From positions 1-64,000 of the forward strand of contig NZ_JAKTNQ010000010.1 of NCBI RefSeq assembly GCF_022760835.1: a stretch of 64,000 bases of DNA, given 5' to 3'. The DNA comes from Thermus altitudinis (GTDB lineage Bacteria; Deinococcota; Deinococci; Deinococcales; Thermaceae). Shown piece after piece: positions 6,835 through 15,354 of this stretch. Under the pieces are notes generated by a model. That model saw only the letters and a program-made list of their open reading frames with translations, was not told the origin of the DNA and made no database searches. The position numbers and the translations under genes were made by a program. Positions within the stretch are counted from its first letter, which is position 1; every line of letters begins with the position of its first letter.

Positions 6835-6844
6835 CCCAGGTCAT
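6831..6844 (+). promoter_or_regulatory. FNR/DNR-like box before the ScdA_N gene
   Basis: TTGACCCAGGTCAT overlaps the Rrf2 stop codon. Extended by GG it matches 14 of 16 bases of the norC box (TTGACCTAGATCATGG). The centre is about 43 bases upstream of the ATG at 6881. Confidence 0.6.
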
Positions 6845-6880
6845 GGCGTCCCTATCCCCTGGGTGCCAAGCTTAGGGGGT

Positions 6881-7078
6881 ATGGTGGAACTCACCTTGAA
6901 GACCACGGTAAACGAGATCCTCCAACGCCATCCGGAAGCGGTGAAGCTGCTTAACGGGATGGGCATAGACACCTGTTGCGGTGGGGCCGATTCCCTGGAA
7001 GAGGCCGCTCGCCAGGCGGGGAAAGAGCCGGAAGAGGTGCTGAAGGAACTCCTAGCCGTTCTGGAGGGGCAAGGATGA
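6881..7078 (+). CDS. Stand-alone ScdA/RIC N-terminal domain (DUF542) protein
   Basis: 65 residues: TVNEILQRHPEAVKLLNGMG followed by IDTCCGGADSLEEAAR. This is the DUF542/ScdA_N domain with its CCGG motif. In RIC proteins (ScdA, YtfE, NorA, DnrN) this domain precedes a di-iron hemerythrin-like domain that repairs nitrosylated iron-sulfur clusters. Here only the N-terminal domain is present; the di-iron domain is missing from this gene and its neighbours. Start at ATG 6881 matches the domain boundary. It overlaps the cupin gene by four bases and so is likely coupled to it. Confidence 0.85.
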   Translation: MVELTLKTTVNEILQRHPEAVKLLNGMGIDTCCGGADSLEEAARQAGKEPEEVLKELLAVLEGQG

Positions 7079-7371
7079 ACCTTATCCAAAAGGCCCGCTA
7101 CAGCGAGGTCCGTGGAGTGGAGCTGCTGGCCGACCACCCGGAAGTACGCCTGGTCCTCTTCAGCCTGCAAAAAGGGCAGGAGGTCCGGGGCAAAGGGGAG
7201 CCAAGGGTGCACCTGCTTTGCCTCGAGGGTGAGGGCACCCTATGGGCTGGGGAACAGGCTATCCCTGCCACCCCTGGTACCCTCTTAGCCGTAGAGCCTA
7301 GGGAAGCCCACGGCGCCAAGGCCGGGGAAGGAACCTTATTGGTCCTTGGCATCATCACCCCTAGACCATGA
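7075..7371 (+). CDS. Small cupin-fold protein
   Basis: 98 residues with the two cupin half-motifs: a segment around residues 35-48 (KGEPRVHLLCLEGEG) and a later PREAHGAKAG. It starts inside the stop of the ScdA_N gene (ATGA). The His residues could bind a metal, but the first cupin motif is not a full HxH, so metal binding is uncertain. Comparable small cupins occur in NO and nitrate respiration clusters. The role here is unknown; the operon links it to the ScdA_N protein. Confidence 0.75.
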   Translation: MNLIQKARYSEVRGVELLADHPEVRLVLFSLQKGQEVRGKGEPRVHLLCLEGEGTLWAGEQAIPATPGTLLAVEPREAHGAKAGEGTLLVLGIITPRP

Positions 7372-7745
7372 TCCCAGCAAGCCGGGTGGCCCTCACCACG
7401 GCGCTCCTCTGGTTCCTGGCCGCCAACCTGGTGGGCCTATTTCTCGGTTTAGGCCTCCTTCCCTATTCCTGGCGGCCCGCCCACGCCCACATGCAGCTAC
7501 TAGGGTTCGTAAGCCTTATGATCTATGGGGTGGCCTACCACGCCCTGCCCCGGTTCCGAGGGGTGGTCTTCCGCAGGCCAGGGCTGGCCCTTTTCCAGGT
7601 GCTTCTGGCCAATCTAGGGCTTTTGGGAATGACCTTAGCCTGGGGTCTGGGGCTAGAAACCCGTATCTGGAGCCTGTTCGCCACCCTCTCGGCCTTGGCT
7701 GGCGCTCTGTTTACCCTCTTGATGCTGGAGGTACTCTGGAACTAA
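7368..7745 (+). CDS. Four-helix membrane protein resembling a heme-copper oxidase fragment
   Basis: 125 residues and four membrane helices (about 8-28, 38-58, 72-92 and 100-122). The second helix carries AHAHMQLLGFVSLMIYGVAY followed by HALPRF. His-rich helix starts of this kind (HxH plus a later His) occur in NorB/CcoN-like proteins and in small proteins annotated as oxidase subunit I-like. Those His could ligate a b-type heme. It overlaps the cupin gene by four bases, so it belongs to the ScdA_N operon. Function unknown; a heme-binding or accessory role is inference. Confidence 0.65.
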   Translation: MIPASRVALTTALLWFLAANLVGLFLGLGLLPYSWRPAHAHMQLLGFVSLMIYGVAYHALPRFRGVVFRRPGLALFQVLLANLGLLGMTLAWGLGLETRIWSLFATLSALAGALFTLLMLEVLWN

Positions 7746-7776
7746 GGGGCCTATCCGGCCCACCTGGGGAAAGCTT

Positions 7777-8874
7777 ATGCGCACGGCCAGCATCCCTCTT
7801 AAATCGGTAGCCCTGCCCACGGAGCACGGGGGCTGGGGGTTTACCCTGGAACCCATCCTCTTGGGCCTCCTCCTCTCCCCAGGCCCCCCCACCCTGGGCC
7901 TTGCCCTCTTAGGGCTCTTCGGCTTCCTAGCCCGGCATCCCTTGAAGCTGATCTACCAGGACCTTAGAAAGGGCAAGCGCTACCCCCGCACCCACTTGGC
8001 CCTCAGGGTGAGCGGGGTTTACCTAACCTTGGCCCTCTTAGGTTTTCTCCTCACCGCCTTCACCGCCCAGGGGCCCTTCCTCCTTCCCCTCCTTTTGGCC
8101 TTGCCCCTAGGGGCTTTCATGCTCTGGGCGGATACGCAAAACCGCTCCCGTGACCTGTTCCCCGAAATAGCTGCCGCTCTCGCCATGGCCTCCTTAGCCC
8201 CAGCAGGGGTACTGGCGGGGGGCTTGGGGCCGGAGATGGCCTTGGGGAGCTTTCTTGTCCTGGCCCTCAGGGACGTGGCCGCCCTCTACTACGCCCGCAC
8301 CCAGGTGCTGAGGGCCCGAGGAATGCGCCCAAAACGCTACCCCGCCTATATCGCCCTTTGGTCCAGCGCTGGCCTCGCTTTGTTCCTCCAAGGCCAGGGG
8401 CTTCTCCCCCTTGCCGCATCCCTGGTCCTTCTGCTTCTGGCCCTCTATGGCAGCCTGGCCCTCCTCAGGCCGCCGGTGGAGGCCAGGATCATAGGCTGGA
8501 CCCAGATGGGCTTTGGGCTTTTGCTGGTCTTGGCCACCGCCCTCGGTTATACCCTCCAGGGCCTCCCCACCGCTCTCCTGGGGGTACCGGCCCTGCACCG
8601 GTTTCTGGGCTGGGCCTTAGTGGGGTTAGCTTTCCTGGCAGGTCTCTATCTTCTATGGCGAAAAGAGGTGGGTAGGCCCATCCGCATCTTGGTGGGCTTT
8701 TATGACGTGAATGCCCTCTTGGGCCTCCTCTACCTAGCCTTCGTCTGGAAACCCCTCCCCCATCCCCTCCTGGCCCTCACGGGCGTGGTGCTCCTCCACC
8801 TCCTCCTGAAGAAACCCTACCCCTGGCCTGGGATAGGCTTCCTCCTCCTGGGGCTTCTGCTTCTTTGGCATTGA
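7777..8874 (+). CDS. YwiC-like membrane protein with extra C-terminal helices
   Basis: 365 residues, about ten or more helices. The N-terminal part starts LPTEHGGWGFTLEPILLGLL, the signature of the YwiC-like family (unknown function; in Bacillus subtilis ywiC lies by narK and fnr). That family is usually about 240 residues. Here residues from about 245 on add further helices with scattered His (for example LHRFLGWALVGLAFLAGLYL), so the protein may be a fusion. It follows the four-helix protein by 31 bases and is probably cotranscribed. The nitrate/NO neighbourhood agrees with the Bacillus context. Confidence 0.7.
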   Translation: MRTASIPLKSVALPTEHGGWGFTLEPILLGLLLSPGPPTLGLALLGLFGFLARHPLKLIYQDLRKGKRYPRTHLALRVSGVYLTLALLGFLLTAFTAQGPFLLPLLLALPLGAFMLWADTQNRSRDLFPEIAAALAMASLAPAGVLAGGLGPEMALGSFLVLALRDVAALYYARTQVLRARGMRPKRYPAYIALWSSAGLALFLQGQGLLPLAASLVLLLLALYGSLALLRPPVEARIIGWTQMGFGLLLVLATALGYTLQGLPTALLGVPALHRFLGWALVGLAFLAGLYLLWRKEVGRPIRILVGFYDVNALLGLLYLAFVWKPLPHPLLALTGVVLLHLLLKKPYPWPGIGFLLLGLLLLWH

Positions 8875-8929
8875 GGCCCATGGTGGGGGACACCACCCTC
8901 TTACGCCCGAAACCCGGGAAAATAAGAGC

Positions 8930-9949
8930 ATGAGAAAAGCTTGGGGGATTGTCCTCCCTATCCTGGTCGTGGCCCTTTACGCCCTCTGGGGCCAACTGGG
9001 ACCACTCGGGAAGAAACCAGAGAAGGTGGCTTGGGAGCTGGCCCAGTCACCTCCTGAGCGCCTGCAGGATGTTTATGCCAAGGCCCACCCCGCCGCCTTG
9101 CGCATAGATGGCCCCGAGGGAAGCAGGGGCACGGGCTTCTTCTACCGGGAAGGCCTGGTGCTCACCGCCTACCATGTGGTGGCGGAGGGAGGGCCCTACA
9201 CCCTGGTGCTCGCCAACCGTCAGCGGGCCAGGGCCACCCTTTTGGGTTTCGCCGAACCCCTGGACCTGGCGGTCCTGGCCACGGAGGCCCAAGCCCCCGC
9301 CCTCCTTCCCCTGGAAACCCAAAGGCGCCCCCAGGTGGGAGAGGCCGTCCTGCACATCGGCAACGGCCGGGGCCAGTTCATCGCCCCCCGCTATGGGCGC
9401 ATCACCCGGGTTTCCGTAGACCCTTCCCCCTTCTTGCCCCAGGGCCTGGTGGAAACCAGCCTGCCCCTTTCCCCTGGGGACTCCGGGGGGCCCGTACTGG
9501 ACGGCCAGGGGAAGGTGCTGGGGGTGGCGGTGGCCATCGGCCAGACGGAAGCGGGTTTTAGGAGTTTCTTCACCCCCCTTGCGGAGCGGAGCGCCATCCT
9601 GGCGGATCTAGAACAAGGTAAAAGGAGCTACTGGCCCTACCTGGGCCTGAGGGGCCCCAGGACCCTCACGCCGGAGCTGGCCCGGGAGCTGGGCTTGCCC
9701 CCAGGGGGAGTACTGGCGGGAGAGGTGGTGCCCGGCGGGGCCGCCCACCGGGCAGGGCTAAGGGGCCTGGAGGCGGGAGGGGTGCCGGACGTGATCCTCG
9801 AGGTGAACCGCACCCCGGTGAATAGCTTTGAGGACCTCCTGCGGGAGGTGCGCCGCTACAGGGTGGGGGACCTAATCCGCCTCACCGTGCGCCGGGGAGG
9901 GGAGGTCTTCCAGGTGGAGGTGGAACTCGCCCCCTTCCCCGGGCGGTAG
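8930..9949 (+). CDS. HtrA/DegP-like serine protease with PDZ domain
   Basis: 339 residues. An N-terminal membrane anchor (about 5-22) is followed by a trypsin-like domain with the triad His in TAYHVV, Asp in DLAVL and Ser in GDSGGP, then a single PDZ domain from about residue 235 (PYLGLRG, ending in a VRRGGEVFQVEVEL strand). This is the DegS/HtrA layout: an envelope protease for misfolded or regulatory substrates. There is little Shine-Dalgarno signal; an A-rich stretch before the ATG may be a -10 for a leaderless message. It is convergent with the P1 peptidase, whose stop abuts its own. Confidence 0.88.
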   Translation: MRKAWGIVLPILVVALYALWGQLGPLGKKPEKVAWELAQSPPERLQDVYAKAHPAALRIDGPEGSRGTGFFYREGLVLTAYHVVAEGGPYTLVLANRQRARATLLGFAEPLDLAVLATEAQAPALLPLETQRRPQVGEAVLHIGNGRGQFIAPRYGRITRVSVDPSPFLPQGLVETSLPLSPGDSGGPVLDGQGKVLGVAVAIGQTEAGFRSFFTPLAERSAILADLEQGKRSYWPYLGLRGPRTLTPELARELGLPPGGVLAGEVVPGGAAHRAGLRGLEAGGVPDVILEVNRTPVNSFEDLLREVRRYRVGDLIRLTVRRGGEVFQVEVELAPFPGR

Positions 9950-10924
9950 TCAGCCCATGAGGTCCCGGTAGGCGGGAATACCCTGTGCGCTTTCCGCAAG
10001 GAGCACCGCCCGGAGGATGGCCCGGGTTACGGCATCGGCGGCGTAGGCTCCTAGGCGCAAAAGGGCGTAAGGATCCACACCCTTCCCATCCCCCTGGGCC
10101 AGGGCGAAGACCAGGTCCCCATCCACGGGCGTATGGGCCGGGCGGATGGCCCGGGCGATCCCGTCTTGGGCCATGATGGCAAGCCTCCTGGCCTGGGCCT
10201 TGCTAAGGGGGGCATCCGTGGCCACCACCGCTAAGGTGGTGTTCTGGCCCAGGAGGGAGGGGTAGCGGTAGTCCTCTGGGCTTCCCCGGTAGCGGGAGCG
10301 ATCCGGAACCAAAGCCCTCTCCCCTTCCGCCAGGAGGTCTTCCCCATAAAGCCTTCCCGTCAGGGGGTCAAAAGAACGGCCTAGGCTGTTCACCGCCACC
10401 AGGGCCAGGACCCGGTACCCTTCCTCCAGAAGGTACCCCGCCAGGCCCACCCCGCCCTTTACCCCGCCCGCCACCGCCCCCGTGCCCGCTCCCACGCCCC
10501 CTTCCTCCACCTCCTCCCCCGCGGCACAGGCCGCCTGGTACCCCGCCTCCTCCCCCGGCGGGCGGTGCACCCCTCCCCGGCCCAGGTCGTAGAGCACGGC
10601 AGCAGGCACGATGGGTACCGCGCCTGCCGGGGTGGGAAAGCCCCTTTTCCTTTCCGCCAGGTAGCGCATGACCCCCTCCGCCGTCCTCAGGCCAAAGGCG
10701 CTTCCCCCGGTGAGGAGGAGGGCATGCACCCTTTCCACGGTGTTTTCTGGCTGCAAAAGATCCGTCTCCCGGGTGCCGGGGGCTGCCCCCCGCACGTCCA
10801 CCGCCCCCACCCAACCCTCCTCCACCAGGACCACGGTGCAGCCGGTGAGGGCCTCGAGGTCGGTGAAATGCCCCACCCTGATCCCCGGCCAAAGGGCCGC
10901 TTTGCCCCACAAGGCTTCCGCCAT
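9950..10924 (-). CDS. P1 family peptidase (DmpA/aminopeptidase-like)
   Basis: 324 residues from ATG 10924. The family marks are GIRVGHFTD near the N-terminus, LLTGGSAFGL, a Gly-rich GAGTGAVAGG turn, VAVNSLG, and GQNTTLAVVATDAPLS. In DmpA-type Ntn-fold peptidases the chain cleaves itself just before the nucleophile; here the nucleophile is probably a Thr of the NTT segment, as in the Thr branch of the family. The product would be an alpha/beta aminopeptidase; the substrate is unknown. The start is supported by GATACT six bases upstream. It is divergent from the class II aldolase gene. Confidence 0.85.
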   Translation of the reverse strand: MAEALWGKAALWPGIRVGHFTDLEALTGCTVVLVEEGWVGAVDVRGAAPGTRETDLLQPENTVERVHALLLTGGSAFGLRTAEGVMRYLAERKRGFPTPAGAVPIVPAAVLYDLGRGGVHRPPGEEAGYQAACAAGEEVEEGGVGAGTGAVAGGVKGGVGLAGYLLEEGYRVLALVAVNSLGRSFDPLTGRLYGEDLLAEGERALVPDRSRYRGSPEDYRYPSLLGQNTTLAVVATDAPLSKAQARRLAIMAQDGIARAIRPAHTPVDGDLVFALAQGDGKGVDPYALLRLGAYAADAVTRAILRAVLLAESAQGIPAYRDLMG

Positions 10925-10968
10925 AAGGCCAGTATCGGGTAGGCTAAAGGCCAGCACAAGGAGGGAGT

Positions 10969-12030
10969 ATGTGGGAGTACCTGATCCACGGCGAGCCTTC
11001 CCCTAGCATCCAAGCCTTTCTAGAGGGTCTTGGGAAGGCCCTGGAAGCCCAGGGGTTCCGCTATAACCCCAAAGCCGAGGCCCCCAATCTGGTGCTGAAC
11101 GCGATTTCTCCCGAAAACCCCCGCCCCTACCGGCGAAGGGCCCAGGCCACCTTCGTGGCCTCGGTGCTGGAGCTTCCCGCCTTTCCCGAAAACCCCCTGC
11201 AGGCCCTCTACCCCTACCTGGTCCGCGCCCTCTCCAACGTGCTTCTAGCCTACGTGCCCAGCCAAGGGGTCAAGTTCCTCACCCTGGAGCTCGGGCACTA
11301 CGACGAGCCCAATGGCGAAGGGTTTTTTGAGCGGGTGGCCGCACGCCTAAGGCCCATCGCCTGTAGCCGCCTGGTCATCAACAACATCTTCCACCCGGAC
11401 CTGGAGCCTGAGCTTTGGCAGGGGGACGAGCTCACGGAGAGCATGTACCGGGCGGGGAAGAGGCTCAAGGAGTGGGACCTCCTTCCTGCCCCCTTCCCCA
11501 TTGAGGAGATCCTCCCTCCCGAGGACCTCCGCCACGTGAAGCGCCTCTACGGCATCGGTGGGCTTTCCTACGGCAACCTCTCCGTGCGCAAGGACGAGCG
11601 CCGCTTCTGGATGTCCGCAAGCGGCGTGGACAAGGCCAACCTAAGGGAGATCGGCCGCGACATCCTCATGGTAAAGGACTACGACCCCAAGGAAAACGCC
11701 ATCCTCCTCTCCGTGCCCCCCCACGTGGAGCCCAGGCGGGTGAGCGTGGACGCCATTGAGCACTGGATGATCTACCGGGAACACCCGGGGGTAGGGGCCA
11801 TCCTGCACGTGCACGCCTGGATGGAGGGGGTTCCCGCCACCCCCTTCAACTACCCTTGCGGCACCTACGAGCTGGCCCAGGCGGTGGCGGAAAAGGTACG
11901 GGAGGCCCCCGACCCCACCCGGGCGGTGGTGGGCCTGAAAAACCACGGCCTCACCATCACCGGAAGGAGCCTGGAGGAGATCATGGAGCGGATAGAGGGC
12001 AGGCTCATCCGCACCGTCCCCATGTCATGA
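10969..12030 (+). CDS. Class II aldolase/adducin-domain protein
   Basis: 353 residues. The C-terminal 190 or so form a class II aldolase/adducin domain: GNLSVR, SASGVDKANL, a metal-binding HVHAWMEG pair and KNHGLTITG. The N-terminal 160 residues (starting WEYLIHGEPSPSIQAFLEGL) form a separate region I do not recognise. Members of this family cleave or isomerise phosphosugars (fuculose, ribulose, methylthioribulose phosphates). It overlaps the next gene, a zinc dehydrogenase, by four bases, suggesting a small sugar or polyol pathway. The substrate cannot be read from sequence. The ribosome site GGAGGGAG fixes the start. Confidence 0.8.
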   Translation: MWEYLIHGEPSPSIQAFLEGLGKALEAQGFRYNPKAEAPNLVLNAISPENPRPYRRRAQATFVASVLELPAFPENPLQALYPYLVRALSNVLLAYVPSQGVKFLTLELGHYDEPNGEGFFERVAARLRPIACSRLVINNIFHPDLEPELWQGDELTESMYRAGKRLKEWDLLPAPFPIEEILPPEDLRHVKRLYGIGGLSYGNLSVRKDERRFWMSASGVDKANLREIGRDILMVKDYDPKENAILLSVPPHVEPRRVSVDAIEHWMIYREHPGVGAILHVHAWMEGVPATPFNYPCGTYELAQAVAEKVREAPDPTRAVVGLKNHGLTITGRSLEEIMERIEGRLIRTVPMS

Positions 12031-13124
12031 AGGCCCTCCTCTACACCCCTTCCCTTCCTCGCTTCTTTGCGGCCCGGGCCATAGGTAAGCGCTTCCCCAA
12101 GGGCCTTCTGCCCCTAACCCTGGCCCAGGTGCCCCTTCCCGAGCGGCCAGGCTTCGTCAAGGTCAAGGTGCGGCTAAGCGGGGTCTGCGGCTCGGACCTT
12201 TCCCTCCTCTACGGGAAAAGCCCTCCTTCCATCAGCCCCTTCTTCTCCTTCCCCGCCGTCCTGGGCCATGAGATCCTGGGGGAGGTGGAGGGCAGCCTGG
12301 TGGCGGTGAACCCCCTCCTCACCTGCGCCGACCGGGGGCTTCCCCCCTGCCCAGCATGCCAGCGGGGGGAGGAAGGGCTATGCCAGAACGTGGCCGAAGG
12401 ACCCTTGGCCCCCGGGATGCTGGGCTACAACCGGGACCTGCCGGGGGGGTGGGGGGAGTGGGTGCTGGCCCGGCCCGAGAGGCTTTATCCCCTCCCTGAG
12501 GGCGTCCCCGAGGAGCGGGGCGTTTTGGCCGAGCCCCTGGCGGTGGTGGTGCGGGGTCTTAACAAGCTAAGGCCCTGGCCCAGGGAGATCCTGGTCCTAG
12601 GTATGGGTACCCTGGGGCTTTTGGCCCTCAAAGCCCTTCGGGCCCTGGGGTTTTCCGGCAAGGTGTATGGGGTGGCCAAGTACCCCCACCAGGCGGAGCG
12701 GGCTTGGGCCTTCGGGGCGGATGGGATCTACGGAAGCGCCAAGGAGGCCCTATGGGAACGGGCCCGGCGCTACCGCTACCTCCTCTTTGAGGGATACCGG
12801 GGCGGGTACGAGGCGGTCATAGAGGCCTCGGGAAGCGGGCTTGGTTTCCGCCAGGCCCTCACCCTGGCCCAGGAAGGGGGCCGGGTGCTCCTTTTGGGCG
12901 CCCCCGGCCTGGACTGGGCCGACCTCTCCCCCTTCTGGTTCAAGGAGGTGGGCCTGGTGGGAAGCTACACCTACACCCATGAGGAGTTTAGCCAGGCAGT
13001 GGGCCTCCTCCCAGAGCTTAGGGGATTGGAGGAACTCCTCGGGGGCATCTTCCCCCTCGAGGCCTGGCCCCAGGCCCTTACCGCCAAGGGAAAGGCCCTC
13101 TTCCGGCCAGCCATCTCCTCATAG
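12027..13124 (+). CDS. Zinc-dependent medium-chain alcohol/polyol dehydrogenase
   Basis: 365 residues of the MDR superfamily. GVCGSDLSLL supplies the catalytic zinc Cys, GHE the following His-Glu, and CADRGLPPCPACQRGEEGLC is the four-Cys structural zinc lobe. The Rossmann motif LGMGTLGLLALKAL lies near residue 195. It oxidises an alcohol or sugar alcohol with NAD(P). It starts in the stop of the class II aldolase gene (ATGA overlap), so the two are cotranscribed and probably act in one pathway. Substrate unknown. Confidence 0.85.
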   Translation: MKALLYTPSLPRFFAARAIGKRFPKGLLPLTLAQVPLPERPGFVKVKVRLSGVCGSDLSLLYGKSPPSISPFFSFPAVLGHEILGEVEGSLVAVNPLLTCADRGLPPCPACQRGEEGLCQNVAEGPLAPGMLGYNRDLPGGWGEWVLARPERLYPLPEGVPEERGVLAEPLAVVVRGLNKLRPWPREILVLGMGTLGLLALKALRALGFSGKVYGVAKYPHQAERAWAFGADGIYGSAKEALWERARRYRYLLFEGYRGGYEAVIEASGSGLGFRQALTLAQEGGRVLLLGAPGLDWADLSPFWFKEVGLVGSYTYTHEEFSQAVGLLPELRGLEELLGGIFPLEAWPQALTAKGKALFRPAISS

Positions 13125-13196
13125 GAGCCTTTCCCGATGGCCGCCACGCTCCATGGCTAAAGCTTCTCATCCGTAAAGGCACGTAAGATGGTAGCC

Positions 13197-14051
13197 ATGT
13201 ACGCCTTCCGCGAGGGCCTGCGGCAGATCCTCCGTCATCCTACGGCCAGTCTCGCCACCTTTTTTACCGCCCTCGTCTCCTTCGCCCTCCTTTACTTTCT
13301 GGGCCTCGTCCTATGGAACTTGGAGCGGGTAGTGTATACCCTCGAGAGGGAACTGGAAGTGGCGGCCTTCCTGCAAAAAGGGGCCGATGTGGAAGCCATC
13401 CTCAGCGAGATCCAGGGCTGGCCCGAAGTGGGGGAGGTGCGGCTTCAGAGCAAGGAGGAGGCCCTGGCCCAGCTGGTTCTGGACTACCCCTACCTGGCCG
13501 AAGCCAAGGACCTGGTGGAGAACCCTTTGCCCGACACCCTGCGCCTGAGGCTTAAGGACCCGGAGGCGGTGCGCAGGGTGGCGGAAAGGCTCAGGAAGCT
13601 TCTGGGGGTAGAGGGGGTGGAGTACGGAGGCGAGCTAACGGAAAGGCTGGTCCAGGTGCTGTCTGGAAGCCGCTTGGCCATGGGGGTCCTGGTGGGACTT
13701 CTTCTCCTCAACACCTTCTTCAGCGTCATGGGCTCCATACGCCTATCCCTGGAGAGCCGGAAGGAAGCCCTGGGCATCATGCTCCTGGTGGGGGCCACCC
13801 GGCGGTTTATCCAGGCTCCCTTCGTGGTGGAAGGGATCCTGCTCACCCTTGGGGCCAGCCTCCTGGCGGTGGCTTTCGGCAGCCTCCTGTACCGGGGCCT
13901 GGCCCAAGCCCTCCAGGGGCTCCTTCCCTTTCTGCCCGTGCTGGGGGTCAAGGACCTCTCACAGACCGGGCTCATGGTCCTGGCCCTGGCGGTGGTCCTG
14001 GGGGCCGGTGGGGCCCTCATGGCCACCCGGGCCTATCTGAGGGAAGTCTAG
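13197..14051 (+). CDS. ftsX: Cell division ABC transporter permease FtsX
   Basis: 284 residues with the FtsX pattern: one N-terminal helix (about 20-45), an extracytoplasmic domain (about 50-150) and three C-terminal helices with the conserved MGSIRLSLESRKEALGIMLLVGAT stretch split between helices. With FtsE it forms a complex that activates cell-wall hydrolases through EnvC-like partners. ATG 13197 is preferred to 13188 because TAAGAT lies seven bases upstream. It is followed one base later by the EnvC-like gene. The partner ftsE is unusually placed: about 1.9 kb away on the other strand (15912). Confidence 0.92.
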   Translation: MYAFREGLRQILRHPTASLATFFTALVSFALLYFLGLVLWNLERVVYTLERELEVAAFLQKGADVEAILSEIQGWPEVGEVRLQSKEEALAQLVLDYPYLAEAKDLVENPLPDTLRLRLKDPEAVRRVAERLRKLLGVEGVEYGGELTERLVQVLSGSRLAMGVLVGLLLLNTFFSVMGSIRLSLESRKEALGIMLLVGATRRFIQAPFVVEGILLTLGASLLAVAFGSLLYRGLAQALQGLLPFLPVLGVKDLSQTGLMVLALAVVLGAGGALMATRAYLREV

Positions 14052-14052
14052 G

Positions 14053-15345
14053 ATGGGCTTCCGCTGGATCCTCCTCCCCTTGGTTCTAAGCCAAGGCTTC
14101 CTGCTAGGGGTCTTGGCCCAGAACGTGCCTGCCCAGGAGCGCACCGTGCGCAACCTGGAAGACCAGCTGAGCCAGGCCAAGGCCCTGGAGGAGCAAAGCC
14201 AAAAGCGAATCCGCCTCCTAAACCAGGAGCTTGCCCGCCTATCCACCCGGGTGGAGAACCTGCTCAAGGAGAAAGCCCGCCTCGAGGGGGAGATCGCCCG
14301 CTTGGAGAAGGAACGAGCCGTCTTAAGCCGGCAGATCACCCAGTTGAAGGAGGAAATCGGCCAGACGGAAGGGCGTATCGCCAAGCTGGAAAGAGACCTG
14401 GAAAACCTAAAGGAGCGGCTCCAGGCCCTGATGCGAAGCCTGCACCGGGAAAGGGCTGGCCGCTACCTCCCCCTCCTCCGGGCCCAGTCCTTCACCGACC
14501 TGGCGGTGCGGGCCCGCTGGGTGGGGTACATCTCGGAGCGGGATGCGGAGCTGGTCCGTACCCTTCAGGCCACCTTGAAGGCCCTAAGGGAAGAGCGGGA
14601 GCGCTTAGGCCTCCTCCTCGCCGACCTCACCGCCAAGGAGAAGGCCCTGGGCCAGACCCAAAGGGCCCTCGAGGGGCAAAAGGGGGAGCTGGAGACCACC
14701 CTCGCCAGCCTAAGGCAGGAGGCGCAGGGCAAAAGGGCCCTTCTCCGGGAGGCCCTGACGGAACGGCAACGCCTGCAAGCCCAGCTGGCCGCCCTCCAGG
14801 CCAGGGTGCTGGCGGAACGGCAACGCCTCTTGGAGCTTAAGCGCCAGGAGGAGGAGCGGCGAAGGCAGGAGGAGGAGAGGAGGAGGCTGGAGGCCGAGCG
14901 CCGCCAGGCGGCCACCCCTCCCTCACCCCGCCAGGCCAGCGTGGTGGTACCCCCTCCCCCCTTGCCCGCCACCGTGGGCCGGCTGGCCTTTCCCGTGCCC
15001 GGAGGTAGAATCCTGGTGCCCTATGGGCAGGAAGGGCCTTTCCAGGTGATCCAGGGCCCCGCCCCGGGAAGCCCGGTACAGGCTGCCGCCGACGGGTACG
15101 TGGCCGGGATCCTCTACCTGCCCAACCTGGGCTACACGGTGATGCTGGTGCACACGGAAACCCTTTCCACCGTCTACACCAACCTGCAAGAACCCTTGGT
15201 GCAGGAAGGCCAGAGGGTGCAACGCGGACAGCTTCTGGGCTACACGGGAGGCGGCCTCCTCATCCGCCCGGAGGAAGTGGAGTTCAGGGTGGCGGTACGC
15301 CTAGGCGGAGAGACCCGCTTCGTGGATCCCTCCGCCTACTACTGA
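14053..15345 (+). CDS. EnvC-like coiled-coil protein with degenerate LytM/M23 domain
   Basis: 430 residues: signal peptide (to about 24), a long coiled coil (about 30-275) rich in Arg, Glu and Gln, a Pro linker, and a C-terminal LytM/M23-like domain (about 305-430). Zinc-binding residues of active M23 enzymes are absent: the expected H-x(n)-D is replaced in YGQEGPFQVIQGPAPG, and HxH by EVEFRV. EnvC of Enterobacteria also has a degenerate LytM domain and activates amidases rather than cutting peptidoglycan. Direct placement after ftsX strongly supports an EnvC-type activator. Confidence 0.87.
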   Translation: MGFRWILLPLVLSQGFLLGVLAQNVPAQERTVRNLEDQLSQAKALEEQSQKRIRLLNQELARLSTRVENLLKEKARLEGEIARLEKERAVLSRQITQLKEEIGQTEGRIAKLERDLENLKERLQALMRSLHRERAGRYLPLLRAQSFTDLAVRARWVGYISERDAELVRTLQATLKALREERERLGLLLADLTAKEKALGQTQRALEGQKGELETTLASLRQEAQGKRALLREALTERQRLQAQLAALQARVLAERQRLLELKRQEEERRRQEEERRRLEAERRQAATPPSPRQASVVVPPPPLPATVGRLAFPVPGGRILVPYGQEGPFQVIQGPAPGSPVQAAADGYVAGILYLPNLGYTVMLVHTETLSTVYTNLQEPLVQEGQRVQRGQLLGYTGGGLLIRPEEVEFRVAVRLGGETRFVDPSAYY

Positions 15346-15354
15346 AGACCTTGG

